Positions 20,529 to 31,391 of a stretch of DNA of 64,000 bases are shown piece after piece. Below the pieces are notes generated by a model. That model saw nothing but the letters and a program-made list of their open reading frames with translations, did no database searches and was not told where the DNA came from. The stretch lies in contig CM022301.1 in NCBI GenBank assembly GCA_011799875.1, forward strand, positions 216,624,526-216,688,525, given 5' to 3'. The position numbers and the translations under genes are program-made. Source of the stretch: Thinopyrum elongatum. Its lineage: Eukaryota; Streptophyta; Magnoliopsida; Poales; Poaceae. Every line of letters starts with the position of its first letter. Position 1 is the stretch's first letter.

Positions 20529-21066
20529 GAATCCTCACAACAGATCGGGAGAAGTATGCGTGTCAGATGATCAACGTTTTTGTTGTAGTGTTCTCGACGA
20601 GTGGTGATGTTGACACTGACAAACTTCATTCTTGCCGGTCTCAGTTTTCCTGGGTGAAAACCCTCAGGCTGACCCTCGTAGTTGTACCTGGTAGTGGCGG
20701 CTTCCTAGTCGTTCCCTTGCTGAAGGCATTGTTTGGAGACTGGACCTTCTTCAGGGTGAAAATCCAGGATCTGACTATGATAGTTGGACCGACCGGACGA
20801 TGATGGTGTTTTTGCACTATTTCCTTCAAGAGGCGTCGGTTTGGAGAACCTTTTTCAGAGTATAGGTGTCATCACTACTGGTGGTGCTCTTGCTGCTGTG
20901 AGTCTCTGATTGTTTTGGCGAGGACTTTGCTTTCCTTTTTCTTCTTCTTTCTTTTATTTTTTCGGCTATGTGCATCCTTAATGTCTAGACTTGCTCCATA
21001 TATTATGTTGTTGCAGAGGCTGGGTGTAATCAGTATCAACTTGAGATTAATATATTCCCTTTATCG
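20529..21066 (+). mobile_element. LINE-like 3' tail of the second retroposon unit
   Basis: It contains repeated GGGTGAAAA(C/T)CC blocks, a T-rich CTTTTTCTTCTTC stretch, GTGCATCCTTAATG, TTGCAGAGGCTGGGTGTAA, and a terminal AATATATTCCCTTTATCGA, a combination I recognise from 3' ends of grass LINE-type elements. No poly-A remains. Family assignment is from memory. Confidence 0.5.
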
Positions 21067-21382
21067 AGCACACCATAGATGAACCAATAAGAACCATTGC
21101 AGCCGACGAAGGCATCCACCGTGAACTAGCCACATCGAAAAGGTGAAGCCAGACAACGACATACCATGGACTTCAAGGTGGTGCCTTCAAGAAGGGTAGA
21201 GTGCCGCCACCGCCCGATCCTAAGGATCAAGTTTTAACTTGGAGCATCACGAAGGTCAGAGAGTGACCGCGATGAAGTCTTCAAGAAGGTAACAACCCCC
21301 ACAGATGAAAACGCCATCAACCATGCCAAAAAGGGGCATGTTTTGCAACTTGGCGCTCCACTACCATCGCCAAACCAGGGTG
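21067..21382. other. Unassigned DNA between retroposon tail and element 2
   Basis: About 315 bp of mixed composition with two similar GTCTTCAAGAAGG / CCTTCAAGAAGGG phrases and no open frame of note. It continues at 35603 once element 2 is set aside. Confidence 0.4.
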
Positions 21383-21387
21383 ATAAT
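21383..21387. repeat. Target-site duplication ATAAT (left copy)
   Basis: ATAAT here and at 35603-35607 bracket element 2 exactly. Confidence 0.92.
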
Positions 21388-22870
21388 TGTGAATTCCCTG
21401 GCTTAATCGTGCACTAACCATACACGCAAATGCACACGATCAAGCCTAAGGACTCACTTGAAGATATCACAACACAACTCTAAAACATAAATAAAGTCAT
21501 ACAAGCTTTATATTACAAGCCAAGGCCTCGAGGGCTCGAATACATAGCTCGATGGCATACAATTGTCAGCGGAAGCATCAGATATCCGGGTACAGATATT
21601 ACAGAGAAATAGATATGCCTTTAGAAAGGCGGGGCAAAATATAAATACTACGATCGAAAGGCGTAGGCCTCCTGCCTAGGACCCTCCGAACCTACTCCTG
21701 GTCGTCGGTCGGCTCCTTGTAGTAGTACTCGCCGGGAGGGTAGTAGTAGTAGCCGTAGTCGTCGACAGGGGCAGCTATCTCAGGGGCTCCGTCATCTGGC
21801 GGCGACAATTGGATATGGGGAGAAAAAGAAAATAAAGCAAACGTGAGTACTCATCCGAAGTACTCAGCAAGCAAGGATCTACACTGCATATGCAACATTT
21901 TCAAAGGAGGGCTGTATATGTGGACTGGGCTGTAGAAATGCCAGAATAGAGGGGAAAGCCTAGTCCTATCGAAGACTAGCATCTTCAAGCATCTTCATCG
22001 GTCTTGCAGCATTAGAAGAGTGCAGAATAACATAATGTAAAGTAGTAGTAATGTTATCATCCTCGCCCAGAGATTCTTCCTCGACTCCCTGCGAGAAAGC
22101 AATCCCAGAGCCATACTATTCATTTCATCTCAAGTCACCAGTTCTAGTTGTACCGATCGGGATACAACTCCGAGTGTCCGTTATCGTAGGACAGGCTATC
22201 GATAGATTGCTTCTTCCCTGCAGGGGTGCACCAACTTACCCACCACGCTCGCTTAACTCCGGCCGGACACACTTTCCTAGGTCATGCCCGGCCTCGGCCA
22301 AACGATACGCCGCAGCCCGACTGAAAACTTAATAGAGAGGTCAGCACGCCGGACTAAACCTATGCGCCCAGGGGTCTTGGGCCTTCGCCCCGGGAACTCC
22401 TGTGCGTTGCGAGGGGGCTGAAAGCAGACCTAACCCCCTTAATACAAGCGCGGGCTTAGCCAGTCCAATCCAGCGCGCGCCGCTCCTTGCTGACGTCTAT
22501 TAAGCTTCGGCTGATGTATACAACGCAAAACGCCCATACTATGCCCACGTGATGGTTAGTGCTATCAGGCCAGAGGCCCCTCGGATCAAATATCCAAACC
22601 GTTAGTGTGTTGGTAGTGCGGAAACGAGCAGAGACTCACGAAAGATGTGACCCCGTCGCCCCATCTCGAGGACTTGCGGCAAAGGCTAAGAATGCCCAAC
22701 CACGCCTCATGTTCAGCTCTTGGGCACCATCCTGGTCCACCCGACTCCATATCACTCTCATCATAATCTCGTGCGGGTACCCCTCAGGGCCAACCCGTCT
22801 TTATCCAGAATAAACAGTGTCAACAATAATGTAAAGGCATCCGTGTGGCTACCATATCAAGAAGGAATCC

Positions 22871-23071
22871 GAGGAATCACCCTCGTTGGACTCCCACCTG
22901 ACGTAATCATCAAGGTGAACGAAGTAGGAATCACCCTCGAGGTCCACTCTTGAGGGGTTGCGCGACGGTGTTGTTATCAGGGGTGGTGTAGGAGGATTCA
23001 CCCTCGCTGACCGTGACCGAATAACTAACCTACAAGATTATCATCAGAAGTGCTGACGAGGTATTACCCTC
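22871..23071 (-). promoter_or_regulatory. GAGG...CCTC iterons in element 2
   Basis: Reverse-orientation copies GAGGAATCACCCTC and variants at 22871, 22925, 22992 and 23058, the counterparts of the motifs in element 1. The 5' LTR has the same set near 32895-33095. Confidence 0.55.
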
Positions 23072-24120
23072 GGCACTTGATAGTAACCCAGTAGTGTCGA
23101 GCAACAAGGGGGAAGTGATGTGCGGTGCCGGGGTCTGGTCTTCGGTCCCGTTGGTCGGTTCTTCTGATGATCCAGCGGGGCAGTTGGGATAAAGTGGGGT
23201 CTCTGCTGGGTCTCTACCCAACCTATACTAAACAGTTTAGGATAAGCAGGTAGGTAACAATAGCAGGTTACAATAAACAGGCTATGCAGCAGAAATAGGA
23301 TAACAGCAGCAGCAGTAACTTCTAATGCAAGCATAACAGGGAAGAGAGTGGGCGATATCGGAATGCTCAAAAGGGGGGTGCTTGCCAGGAAGCTCGGCGG
23401 CAAGGGTCTGATCGTCAGGAGCGTAGTCGACCTCCGGAGCTGCGTCGGTCTCGGGAGCTACGTCGACGTCGGGGTCTACCGAGAGAGAAGAGGGGGAAGA
23501 AACATATAAATGCACATCAAACAATGCAATACAGAACATGCTATACTAAGATGCAGTGCAGGGTTGCCTAAAGATGCACCTAAGTCATTTTAGTTATTTT
23601 AGGATTAACGCGCGATTTATTATCCGGTGATTATGCATTATTCATATACCGGATACGGACGGAAAGTTATGGGTTCTCCTACTTAGGGGGTTCCGGCATA
23701 GAAACAGACGACACGATCAGATTCGTCTCGTCGTTCTGATCAACTTTCATGTTTTAAGTTTTTCGATCTGAGCTACGGTTTAAAAGTTATGAATTTTCAA
23801 AGATTTAAATGATTTTCTGGAATTATTTTTATTTAACAGAAAGGAAATATGACGTCAGCATGATGCAATGCTGACATCAGCAGTCAACTGGTCGATTGAC
23901 CAGGTCAAACCTGACCTGTGGATCCAGTGGGACCCACATGTCAGTGACAGTGGCTTTAAGAGAGAATTAACTAATCTAACTAAACTAATTAGGGGTGTGG
24001 GCCCCGGGTGTCAGTGAGACATTAGTCTAATCTAATTAATTTTAATTATAAAAATGTTTATTAAACTAAAATATCAGCGGGGCCCACATGTCAGTGGCTG
24101 GGGGCTGCCCAGTCAGCACG

Positions 24121-24142
24121 TTGACTGGGTCAACCCAGTCAA
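24121..24142 (-). promoter_or_regulatory. W-box palindrome in element 2 LTR
   Basis: TTGACTGGG and CCCAGTCAA form perfect 9-bp arms around TCAA. In the 5' LTR (34145-34166) the same site has two mismatches. It overlaps GGTCAA cores. Confidence 0.45.
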
Positions 24143-25587
24143 ATGGGGCCCCCAGGGCCCACTGGCAGTGGCTCTGGAGTGGGTCCCACGCGTCCACGTC
24201 GGCGGCGTCGCCGGAGTTGCTCCGGCGACCAAAATCACGACGGCCGATCGCTCGAGTCGCTCGGAAATGCGCTACGGTAGGTCTTTTCGCGCGCGACCAC
24301 TTGCGTTCGAAAGCTGGCGCTCGCGCGCGTCACGTGGTGCCATTGGTTTTGCCGGAGGTGACCTAAATCGGCGGCGGCGTCGACCGTGGCAGATGCCGGA
24401 GTTCGGGTACTTGCAGAATCGGCTAAGCGCGGCGCCAGCGAACTAGCTGGCTAGTTAGGCAGCAACAGCACTCCAGGAGCTCATCAGAGCCGCTGGCTCG
24501 AGGCGTAGGGGCTCGGGAGCTCGTTAATGGCAGCGACGGCGGCGGTCCGAACTCGGTGCAGCGGCGAGCTAAATAGAGTGGAGCAGAGCGGCTCTAGAGA
24601 GAGACAGAAAGGAGAGGGGAGCTCACCGCGCGGTCAAGAAAGACCCGTGGCAATTTATTAGCAGTAGAGAAGGTTGTGGCCGCCGGCGAGCTCCGGAGTC
24701 GAAGAAGAAAAGGGGTGACGGCGAACGGCAGCTGCAGGGCCTCCCCGCTACGGCTCGATGGAGCAGTCGACATGGTCGAGCACGGCGCGTCTCCTGGACA
24801 CGATGGCGAGGCGAGGCGGCGTCGCTGGCCACAAAAACGGTGACTAGTGGCGGCGGATCCGTTCGGCCTCCCCTTTGGATCTACGGACAGGAAGGAGGAG
24901 GAGGGGGAAAATGACGAGGAAGGCCAGGGGGAGTGAATGGGGGAGAGGCCTTATCCTCTCCCCGTCGGTGGGTGTCGCCGTGTTGTCCACTCGCCGGTGC
25001 GCGCCGGCGCAGCCACGAGGAAGGCGACACCGCGAGGGAGAGAGAAGGAGAGGTGGGAGATGGGCCTCGGTGGGCTGGGCCAGTGCACTGTGCACTTAGG
25101 CCCAGTCCAGTGTGGTAGCATAGGGCCTTTTTCAATTTACTTTTCTAATTTATTTTAACATAGTGGTTTTGCAATATTTTGAGCAGTCAAAACATTTAGC
25201 AAAAATGTGGGACTTGGCCACATAATTACTTTGGATTACTCTGCATTACCACAAAAAGATTGGGCAGCATTTGAATCCATTTGGATTTTTCAAAAATGCT
25301 TTTAGGCCTTTTATAGTGCTGTTCTAACTCTGTTTCTTCTGTTTGAGTCTCTTAGTTAATTTAGTAAATGTTGGTTCTAATTTTAGAATTGTCTCTGGAT
25401 TATTTGCTATCTAATGAACACTTTCCCCACAGTGTTTGAGCAAATTTATTTTGCACTTTTGAATTTGAGTTGATTTTCAGAATAGAATTTGAATTGTTTT
25501 GATTAACCACTATGACTAGGCTCTGCAGATGAAGATGACTGGCATATTTAGCAAAGTGTCACAGTACTTATTACATGGGGTGTTACA

Positions 25588-25601
25588 AATTCTCCTCCTC
25601 T
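25588..25601 (-). promoter_or_regulatory. Polypurine tract of element 2
   Basis: AGAGGAGGAGAATT on the element strand abuts the 3' LTR, identical to that of element 1. Confidence 0.88.
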
Positions 25602-28600
25602 AAAAGAAATTCTCGTCCCGAAGATGATCCTCGCGTTCCCAAGTGGCTTCATCTTCAGTGTGATTCGACCACTGCACTTTCAGGAACTTGGTCGTCTTCT
25701 GACGAGTTCGACGTTCAGCTTCATCGAGAATGCAGATCGGATGTTCCTTATAAGAAAGATCATCTTGCAATTCAAGCATCTCGTGATCCACTGCGCGGTG
25801 TGGAGATTCCTTGAAGCATTTACAAAGTTGCGACACATGGAAGACGTCGTGGATATGAGAGAATTGTGGTGGTAACTCCAATTTATATGCCACCTGTCCA
25901 CGTCTGGCAACAATGCGAAAGGGGTCGATGTAGCGTGGAGCTAGCTTGCCCTTGATTCCGAAACGACGGGTGCCCTTCATAGGAGTGACACGAAGATAAG
26001 CTTGATCACCTGGTTGATAGGTCAGACCCCAACGTTTGCGATCATAGTTGCTCTTCTGGCGGTCCTGAGCCGCCTTGAGATTTTCTCGGACAATTCTGAC
26101 TTGTTCTTCGGCGTGTTGAATAATGTCCGGTCCCACGAGAGGTCGTTCCCTAGTTTCTGACCAATTCAGAGGGGTTTGACACTTATGTCCATAAAGCACT
26201 TCGAAGGGGGCCATTTTCAAGCTGGCTTGATAACTGTTATTATAAGAGAATCCGGCAAACGGGAGGGATTCTTCCCACTTCTTACCGAACGATATAACAC
26301 AAGCCCGAAGCATATCTTCAAGCACTTGATTAACTCGCTCAACTTGGCCTTGGGATTGGGGATGATATGCTGAACTCCAGGTAATGTGAGTTCCCATAGC
26401 TTCTTGGAAACTTTCCCAGAACTTGGAAGTGAAAAGACCGCCACGGTCCGAACTGATCTCCTTCGGAATACCGTGGAGTGAAATGATTCTGGAGATATAC
26501 AATTCTGCTAACTGGCTAGCAGTGATAGTCTCCTTGACAGGCAGAAAATGTGCAACTTTAGAGAGTTGGTCGACGACGACAAGAATAGCATCGTGACCCT
26601 TCTGGGACTTGGGAAGACCAGTAATGAAATACATCTGCACTTTATCCCATTTCCATAGAGGAATAGGGAGTGGTTGAAGAATTCTAGCAGGCTTCTGATG
26701 TTCTGCTTTCACGCGACGGCATACGTCACATTCAGCAACATATCGAGCAATGTCCTACTTCATTCTGGACCACCAGTACCTCTGTCGAAGATCGCGATAC
26801 ATCTTGGTGCTTCCCAGATGGATGGACAGTGGTGTATCATGAGCCCACTTCATGACTTTGTCAGTCATAAGTTCGAAGCGAGGAACGACAATTCTATCTC
26901 TGAAATACAAGGTTCCATCTTCAGCAATCGAGAAATCCCTGTATTTATCAAGGTGAAGTTCTTTCTTCATCAGATCTACTTCGGCATCTTTGGCTTGCGC
27001 AATCTTTACAGCTTTCTCAAGATCTGGCTGCACCACAAGTTTATTAAAAGAACCCTGCGGAATGATGCAGACGTTCAACTTGCGTAGTTCTTCATAAAGA
27101 TGGGGTTGAGCTTGCTTAACCATGAGGTTGTTGCAATAGGACTTGCGGCTCAAGGCATCAGCCATTACATTAGCCTTGCCAGGGGTATAAGAAATACCAC
27201 AGTCATAGTCCGTGATTGTTTCCAACCATCGCTGTTGACGAAGATTAAGATCCAGTTGGGTGAACAAGTACTTCAGACTCTGATGGTTGGTATAAATCTC
27301 ACACCGATTACCAAGGAGGTTGTGTCGCCACTGCTTCAAAGCATAGATCACAGCAGCGCGTTCGAGATCATGCACTGGATAGTTCTCTTCATGTGGACAC
27401 AATTGTCGCGAGGCATATGCAATTACCTTCCGTTCTTGCATTAGGACACAGCCTAATCCCTGACGAGAAGCGTCGCAATATATCACAAAGTCTTTGCGAG
27501 AATCCGGAGGAGCAAGCACTGGAGCAGAAGTAAGCTTGTCCTTGAGGGTCTGGAAACTTTCCTGGCATTTGTTTGTCCACTCAAAATTAACGCCTTTGTG
27601 GAGCAGGTTAGTCAGGGGCTTGGCAATCTTTGAAAAGTTCTCAACGAATCGACGACAATAACTTGCAAGGCCGAGAAAACTTCTGACTTGCTTGGCTTTC
27701 TTCAGACGAGTCCAGTCAAGAATAGCCTGAACACGCTCCGGGTTAACGGCGATACCGTCCTTGGAAATCACATGTCCAAGGTAGGTCACTTCAGAAAGCC
27801 AGAATTCGCATTTGGAGTACTTGGCATACAACTTGTGCTCTTGAAGCCTCTCCAGAACAAGGCGAAGATGTTCGGCATGTTCTTCCTTATTCTTCGAATA
27901 TACTAGAATATCATCCAGATATACCACGACGAACTTGTCGAGGTAATCCATGAAGATATAATTCATCAGGCGGGAGAACGTAGCTGGAGCATTCGTTAGG
28001 CCAAATGACATGACAGTGTATTCATAGGAGCCATAACGAGCGACGAAGGCGGTCATCGGAATATCCTCTTCGCGGACACAGATCTGGTGATAACCCAACC
28101 TCAAGTCGAGTTTAGAGAACACCGATGATCCAGCTAGTTGATCATAAAAATCGTTGATCCGAGGAAGCGGATATTTATTCTGAATGGTTGCCTGGTTGAT
28201 AGGACGGTAATCTTGGACCAACCTATTCGTACCATCTTTCTTCTTGACGAAGAGAGACGATGCTCCCCAGGCAGAGGAACTGGGACGGATGAAGCCCTTC
28301 TTAAGTGATTTGTCGATTTCTTCCTTAAGCTCGAGAAGGTGATGCGGAGGCATCTTGTAAGGACGCTTCGCAATAGGAGTGGTGCCAGGCTTCAAATCGA
28401 TAATAAACTCGACAGCTCTAGCAGGGGGTATTCCTGAAAATTCTTTTGGAAAAACATCCTGGAATTCACAGACAAATGGAAAGTTTTTGATCCCCTCAAG
28501 CGGAGAAGCGTTCAACGCATTCATGGCATAAATCTGAGCCTCGGCGTTCTGAGTGATATGAGCATGATAATTCACTAACTCATCTGATGGGTGTAGAAGG

Positions 28601-29979
28601 TGTACAACCTCGGTGGCACAATTGATTGAGGCATAGTGAGCCTTCAACCAATCCATTCCCAAAATAAGATCAATTTTGGAAGATCTCAGGATAATTGGGA
28701 ATGCCTGGAACTTCAACCGCTCAATTTCAATAGTGACTTCGGGGCTGAATAGGGAGGCTCGGCACTGGCCCGCGGGAGTGTTTACCGCTAGTGGATGTTG
28801 CAAGTTTTCACACTTAATGCCATGCATGAATGCAAAATCTTCCGACATGAATGAATGTGATGCTCCTGAATCAAATAAAACAGATGCAGGTACTGAATTA
28901 ACAAGGAGTGTACCCATCACAGTTTCTGGTTGATCCTGAGCTTCAGTCATGTTGACGTGGTAGTACTGTCCACGACCATGAGAAGGCCTGACATTGTTGT
29001 TACGCTGCTGAGGAATTCCACGACCATTACCACGGCCAGCAGGAAGAGGCACTAGTTGATTCTGATTCTGAGAACAGTCTCTGGCACGGTGACCTGGCTG
29101 GCCACACTTGAAGCAGAGTCCACTGTCTGGACGTGGTGCAGGAGCTCGAGGTGGTGCAGCTCGAAGTGTCTGCCTCGGTGGTGGAGGAGGTAGGCGATGT
29201 GCAGCATAAGCAGGCCTGTACACTGGAGCTATTGGACGGTACATGCTTTGTGGAATCCAGATGCGGCGCTTCTGGGAAGATGAGCCCGCTTCACGGGTGC
29301 GTCTGGTCGCTTCCTTATGCTTCTTCAGACCAGTCTCGACCATGATAGCCTTATTCACCAAGGTGGCGAAGTCGGGATAGTCTTGGACAAGCAGAGCTAA
29401 CTGAATGTCATGATGTAGCCCTTCACGGAACTTCTCCTGTCTACGAGCATCATTGGGGATATCTTCTTCAGCGTAGCGAGACAAGTCAAGGAACTCTCCC
29501 TGATAGACTTCTACAGTCTTGTTGCCTTGAACAAGGTTGCGGAACTCAGCCTTCTTGCGTGCTATAACTGCTTGAGGAATATAGCGGGCGCGAAAAGCAG
29601 TCTTGAACTCCACCCAGGTAACGACAGTCCCAGGAGGTAGGGTCTGTCTGTGGGTGGCCCACCATTGTGCTGCGGGTCCCTTCAGGAAGTATGTCGCGAA
29701 TGTGACATAGCTGACAGGGGGAACATCAGCTGACTCCATCTCATAGAAGATGTCACGCAACCAGTCATCGGCATCCAGCGGGTTAACTGTGTTGCGGAAT
29801 ACCGAGGGGTTGAGGCGCACAAACTCTGGCAGCATGATTGAAGCTGGCTGATGGTTGGCATTGGGACGAGGGGACTGATCCATAATTTCCGTCATGAACT
29901 GACGGTTGAGTTCAAACTGTTGCATCATAGCAGCCATATAGTCAGGCGGTGGCGGCGGTGGTGGATTGTTATCACCCAT
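25600..29979 (-). pseudogene. Gag-pol of element 2 (one nonsense codon, C-terminal deletion)
   Basis: One phase throughout. Residues 1-300: gag core ([32 protein letters not shown]) and a CCHC knuckle [14 protein letters not shown] at 289-302. Protease DSGASHSF at 370-377. RT from about 530, with YLDD at 687-690; two usually conserved spots differ (LDLRLGYHQ for RSGYHQ, VMSFG for VMPFG). RNase H begins at [10 protein letters not shown] (about 835). The integrase HHCC finger is cut by TAG at 26755-26757 (CAG in element 1). Past it, the core reads MYFITGL where element 1 has MDFITGL, so the first catalytic Asp is Tyr; SSDRGGLF and QVERVNQ remain. The tail ends LRDENFF because a 44-bp deletion removes the usual end. 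Would encode particle, protease, RT/RNase H and integrase if intact. Confidence 0.92.
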
Positions 29980-30225
29980 CCTGCTAAATTCAACAGGGGT
30001 AGTTTAGCAGAAGCCATTGCGAGTGTTTAGCAACAAGCATGATGTAACGCGATGGAATTTAAGTAATGTAACAGATGATTAATTAGTAGTCATTAAGACA
30101 TATAGATCCATATAGAGTCGGTTACAATCGGACAGCATAACGGCGCAAATTCAAAAGCTAGACATGCTAGGCGGCACGCAGGCACGCGGTAAGGAAGTAC
30201 ACAACGAGACATAGCAAAGGCTACA

Positions 30226-31071
30226 TCAACGTCGGAGAAAACCACTGAAACGGGGTAGCTGCAAGTGCGGACGACGGATGTTCGTCGCAGAAGGATCCTG
30301 CGCTCCATGTGCACTCTGATGCAGAACCCGGTCTCGAGCTGAAAGAAGAGATCCACGTGCAGGTGTGTGACCTCCCACAGCAGGCCAATCGATCCCTGGT
30401 GGCATCTCGGTCCTGCGCGGGTAAAGAATGTGCTCCGGATGTATCCCTGCACGAACAGCTGGTAGCAACTGCATCATAGCCTCGTAGAGTCGTACTCGAG
30501 TGGCAAACAACTCGACGGCCAGAGCCCGAACAGTGCGATCCAGAGCCTGAGTACACTGAATCAGAACTCGCGGATTGTAGCGACGAGGCTCGTACGGGGC
30601 ACACATAGCTGTGTAGTATCCAGTAGCATCTCCAGCAGGGGCATACGGAATGTATCGAAACTCAGAGGCATCCAAGCTAGCGCTGAACTCTCCTCGGAGA
30701 CGTGCGACAGCAGAGTAGGCGGCATCATGGACTGCCATTTCAATCGTCACGCCGATACCATGGAAAAGGTACAGCTCAGTGTCTGAGTCATCCTGCTGAT
30801 CATAGATGCGAACATCGGCATAGTACTGCTCCTGGTTGAACTCGTGGTAAACCTCGTAGACCATGTACTCAGGGTACCAGCGGTAACCCAGTCTGGTCAG
30901 GAGGGCGATCAGGACAGCTGGAAAACCAGGGGCATCTCGAGCCCAAGTGCGAAGCACAAGCTGCGTCGTAGGACGTGGTGGAAACAGACGATCCATCTGA
31001 AATAAAGGAAGTTCAGGATTGTCATTTGACGATGAGAAGTATAACAGATTTCGAAGAGAAAGGTTAAACAA
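30226..31071 (-). CDS. Extra frame upstream of gag (ORF0), possible dsRNA-binding fold
   Basis: Open for 281 codons. The likely start is the Met at 30996 (MDRLFPPRP), giving 256 residues, because the sequence just before it, a pyrimidine-rich stretch ending TTTCAG, looks like a splice acceptor and the first 25 codons look like leader. Residues about 40-125 of the longer form follow an alpha-beta-beta-beta-alpha pattern (VLIALLTRLGYRWYP; YMVYEVYHE; QYYADVRIYD; YLFHGIGVTIEMA; HDAAYSAVARL), resembling double-stranded RNA-binding domains, including the G-x-G-x-T turn and Ala-rich last helix. The C-terminal half is Arg/Leu/Ala-rich with no motif I know. It ends 247 bp before gag. Chromoviruses rarely carry a frame here. 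Function is unknown and the fold is inference. Confidence 0.7.
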   Translation of the reverse strand: MFNLSLRNLLYFSSSNDNPELPLFQMDRLFPPRPTTQLVLRTWARDAPGFPAVLIALLTRLGYRWYPEYMVYEVYHEFNQEQYYADVRIYDQQDDSDTELYLFHGIGVTIEMAVHDAAYSAVARLRGEFSASLDASEFRYIPYAPAGDATGYYTAMCAPYEPRRYNPRVLIQCTQALDRTVRALAVELFATRVRLYEAMMQLLPAVRAGIHPEHILYPRRTEMPPGIDWPAVGGHTPARGSLLSARDRVLHQSAHGAQDPSATNIRRPHLQLPRFSGFLRR

Positions 31072-31373
31072 AACAATGGAAAGGAAAATGATTATCAGAC
31101 TAATCAGATCAATGACACGGAAATCGCACAGAAATCCAGCTCTCCGGGTGGACAGAATTTATGAGATCCTAAGTGTCGGCGTTAGTAAATTTATTAAACC
31201 CGAATAGAAGAGTGATTAGAGTCCCAGAGTAAAGACGAGGAATAAAAGATCCTAATACCACCCAGTTGGCGACGTGGGCCCGTAAGCCACACAGCCAAGT
31301 TAGTAAAACAGTTTCGCACCACTAGACTCAACTTCGGCCAAGGAGTTTGAAAAGGGGATTCCTACAGGCAGTC

Positions 31374-31386
31374 GGCTCTGATACCA
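31374..31386 (-). promoter_or_regulatory. Primer-binding site of element 2
   Basis: TGGTATCAGAGCC on the element strand, five bases inside the 5' LTR boundary; complementary to initiator tRNA-Met. Confidence 0.9.
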
Positions 31387-31391
31387 ACCTA

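Larger units (their letters stand above)
21388..25587 (-). repeat. 3' LTR of element 2 (4200 bp)
   Basis: On the plus strand it opens TGTGAATTCCC and closes GGGGTGTTACA. It carries the iteron block (22871-23071), a W-box pair (24121-24142) and the GC-rich block at 24100-25100. Frames inside it are shadows. Confidence 0.94.

Noticed and set aside
30093..30604. Other-phase frames overlapping the upstream frame of element 2
   Set aside because: Shorter and in alternate phases; the 281-codon phase is the one with patterned hydrophobicity and a sensible start.
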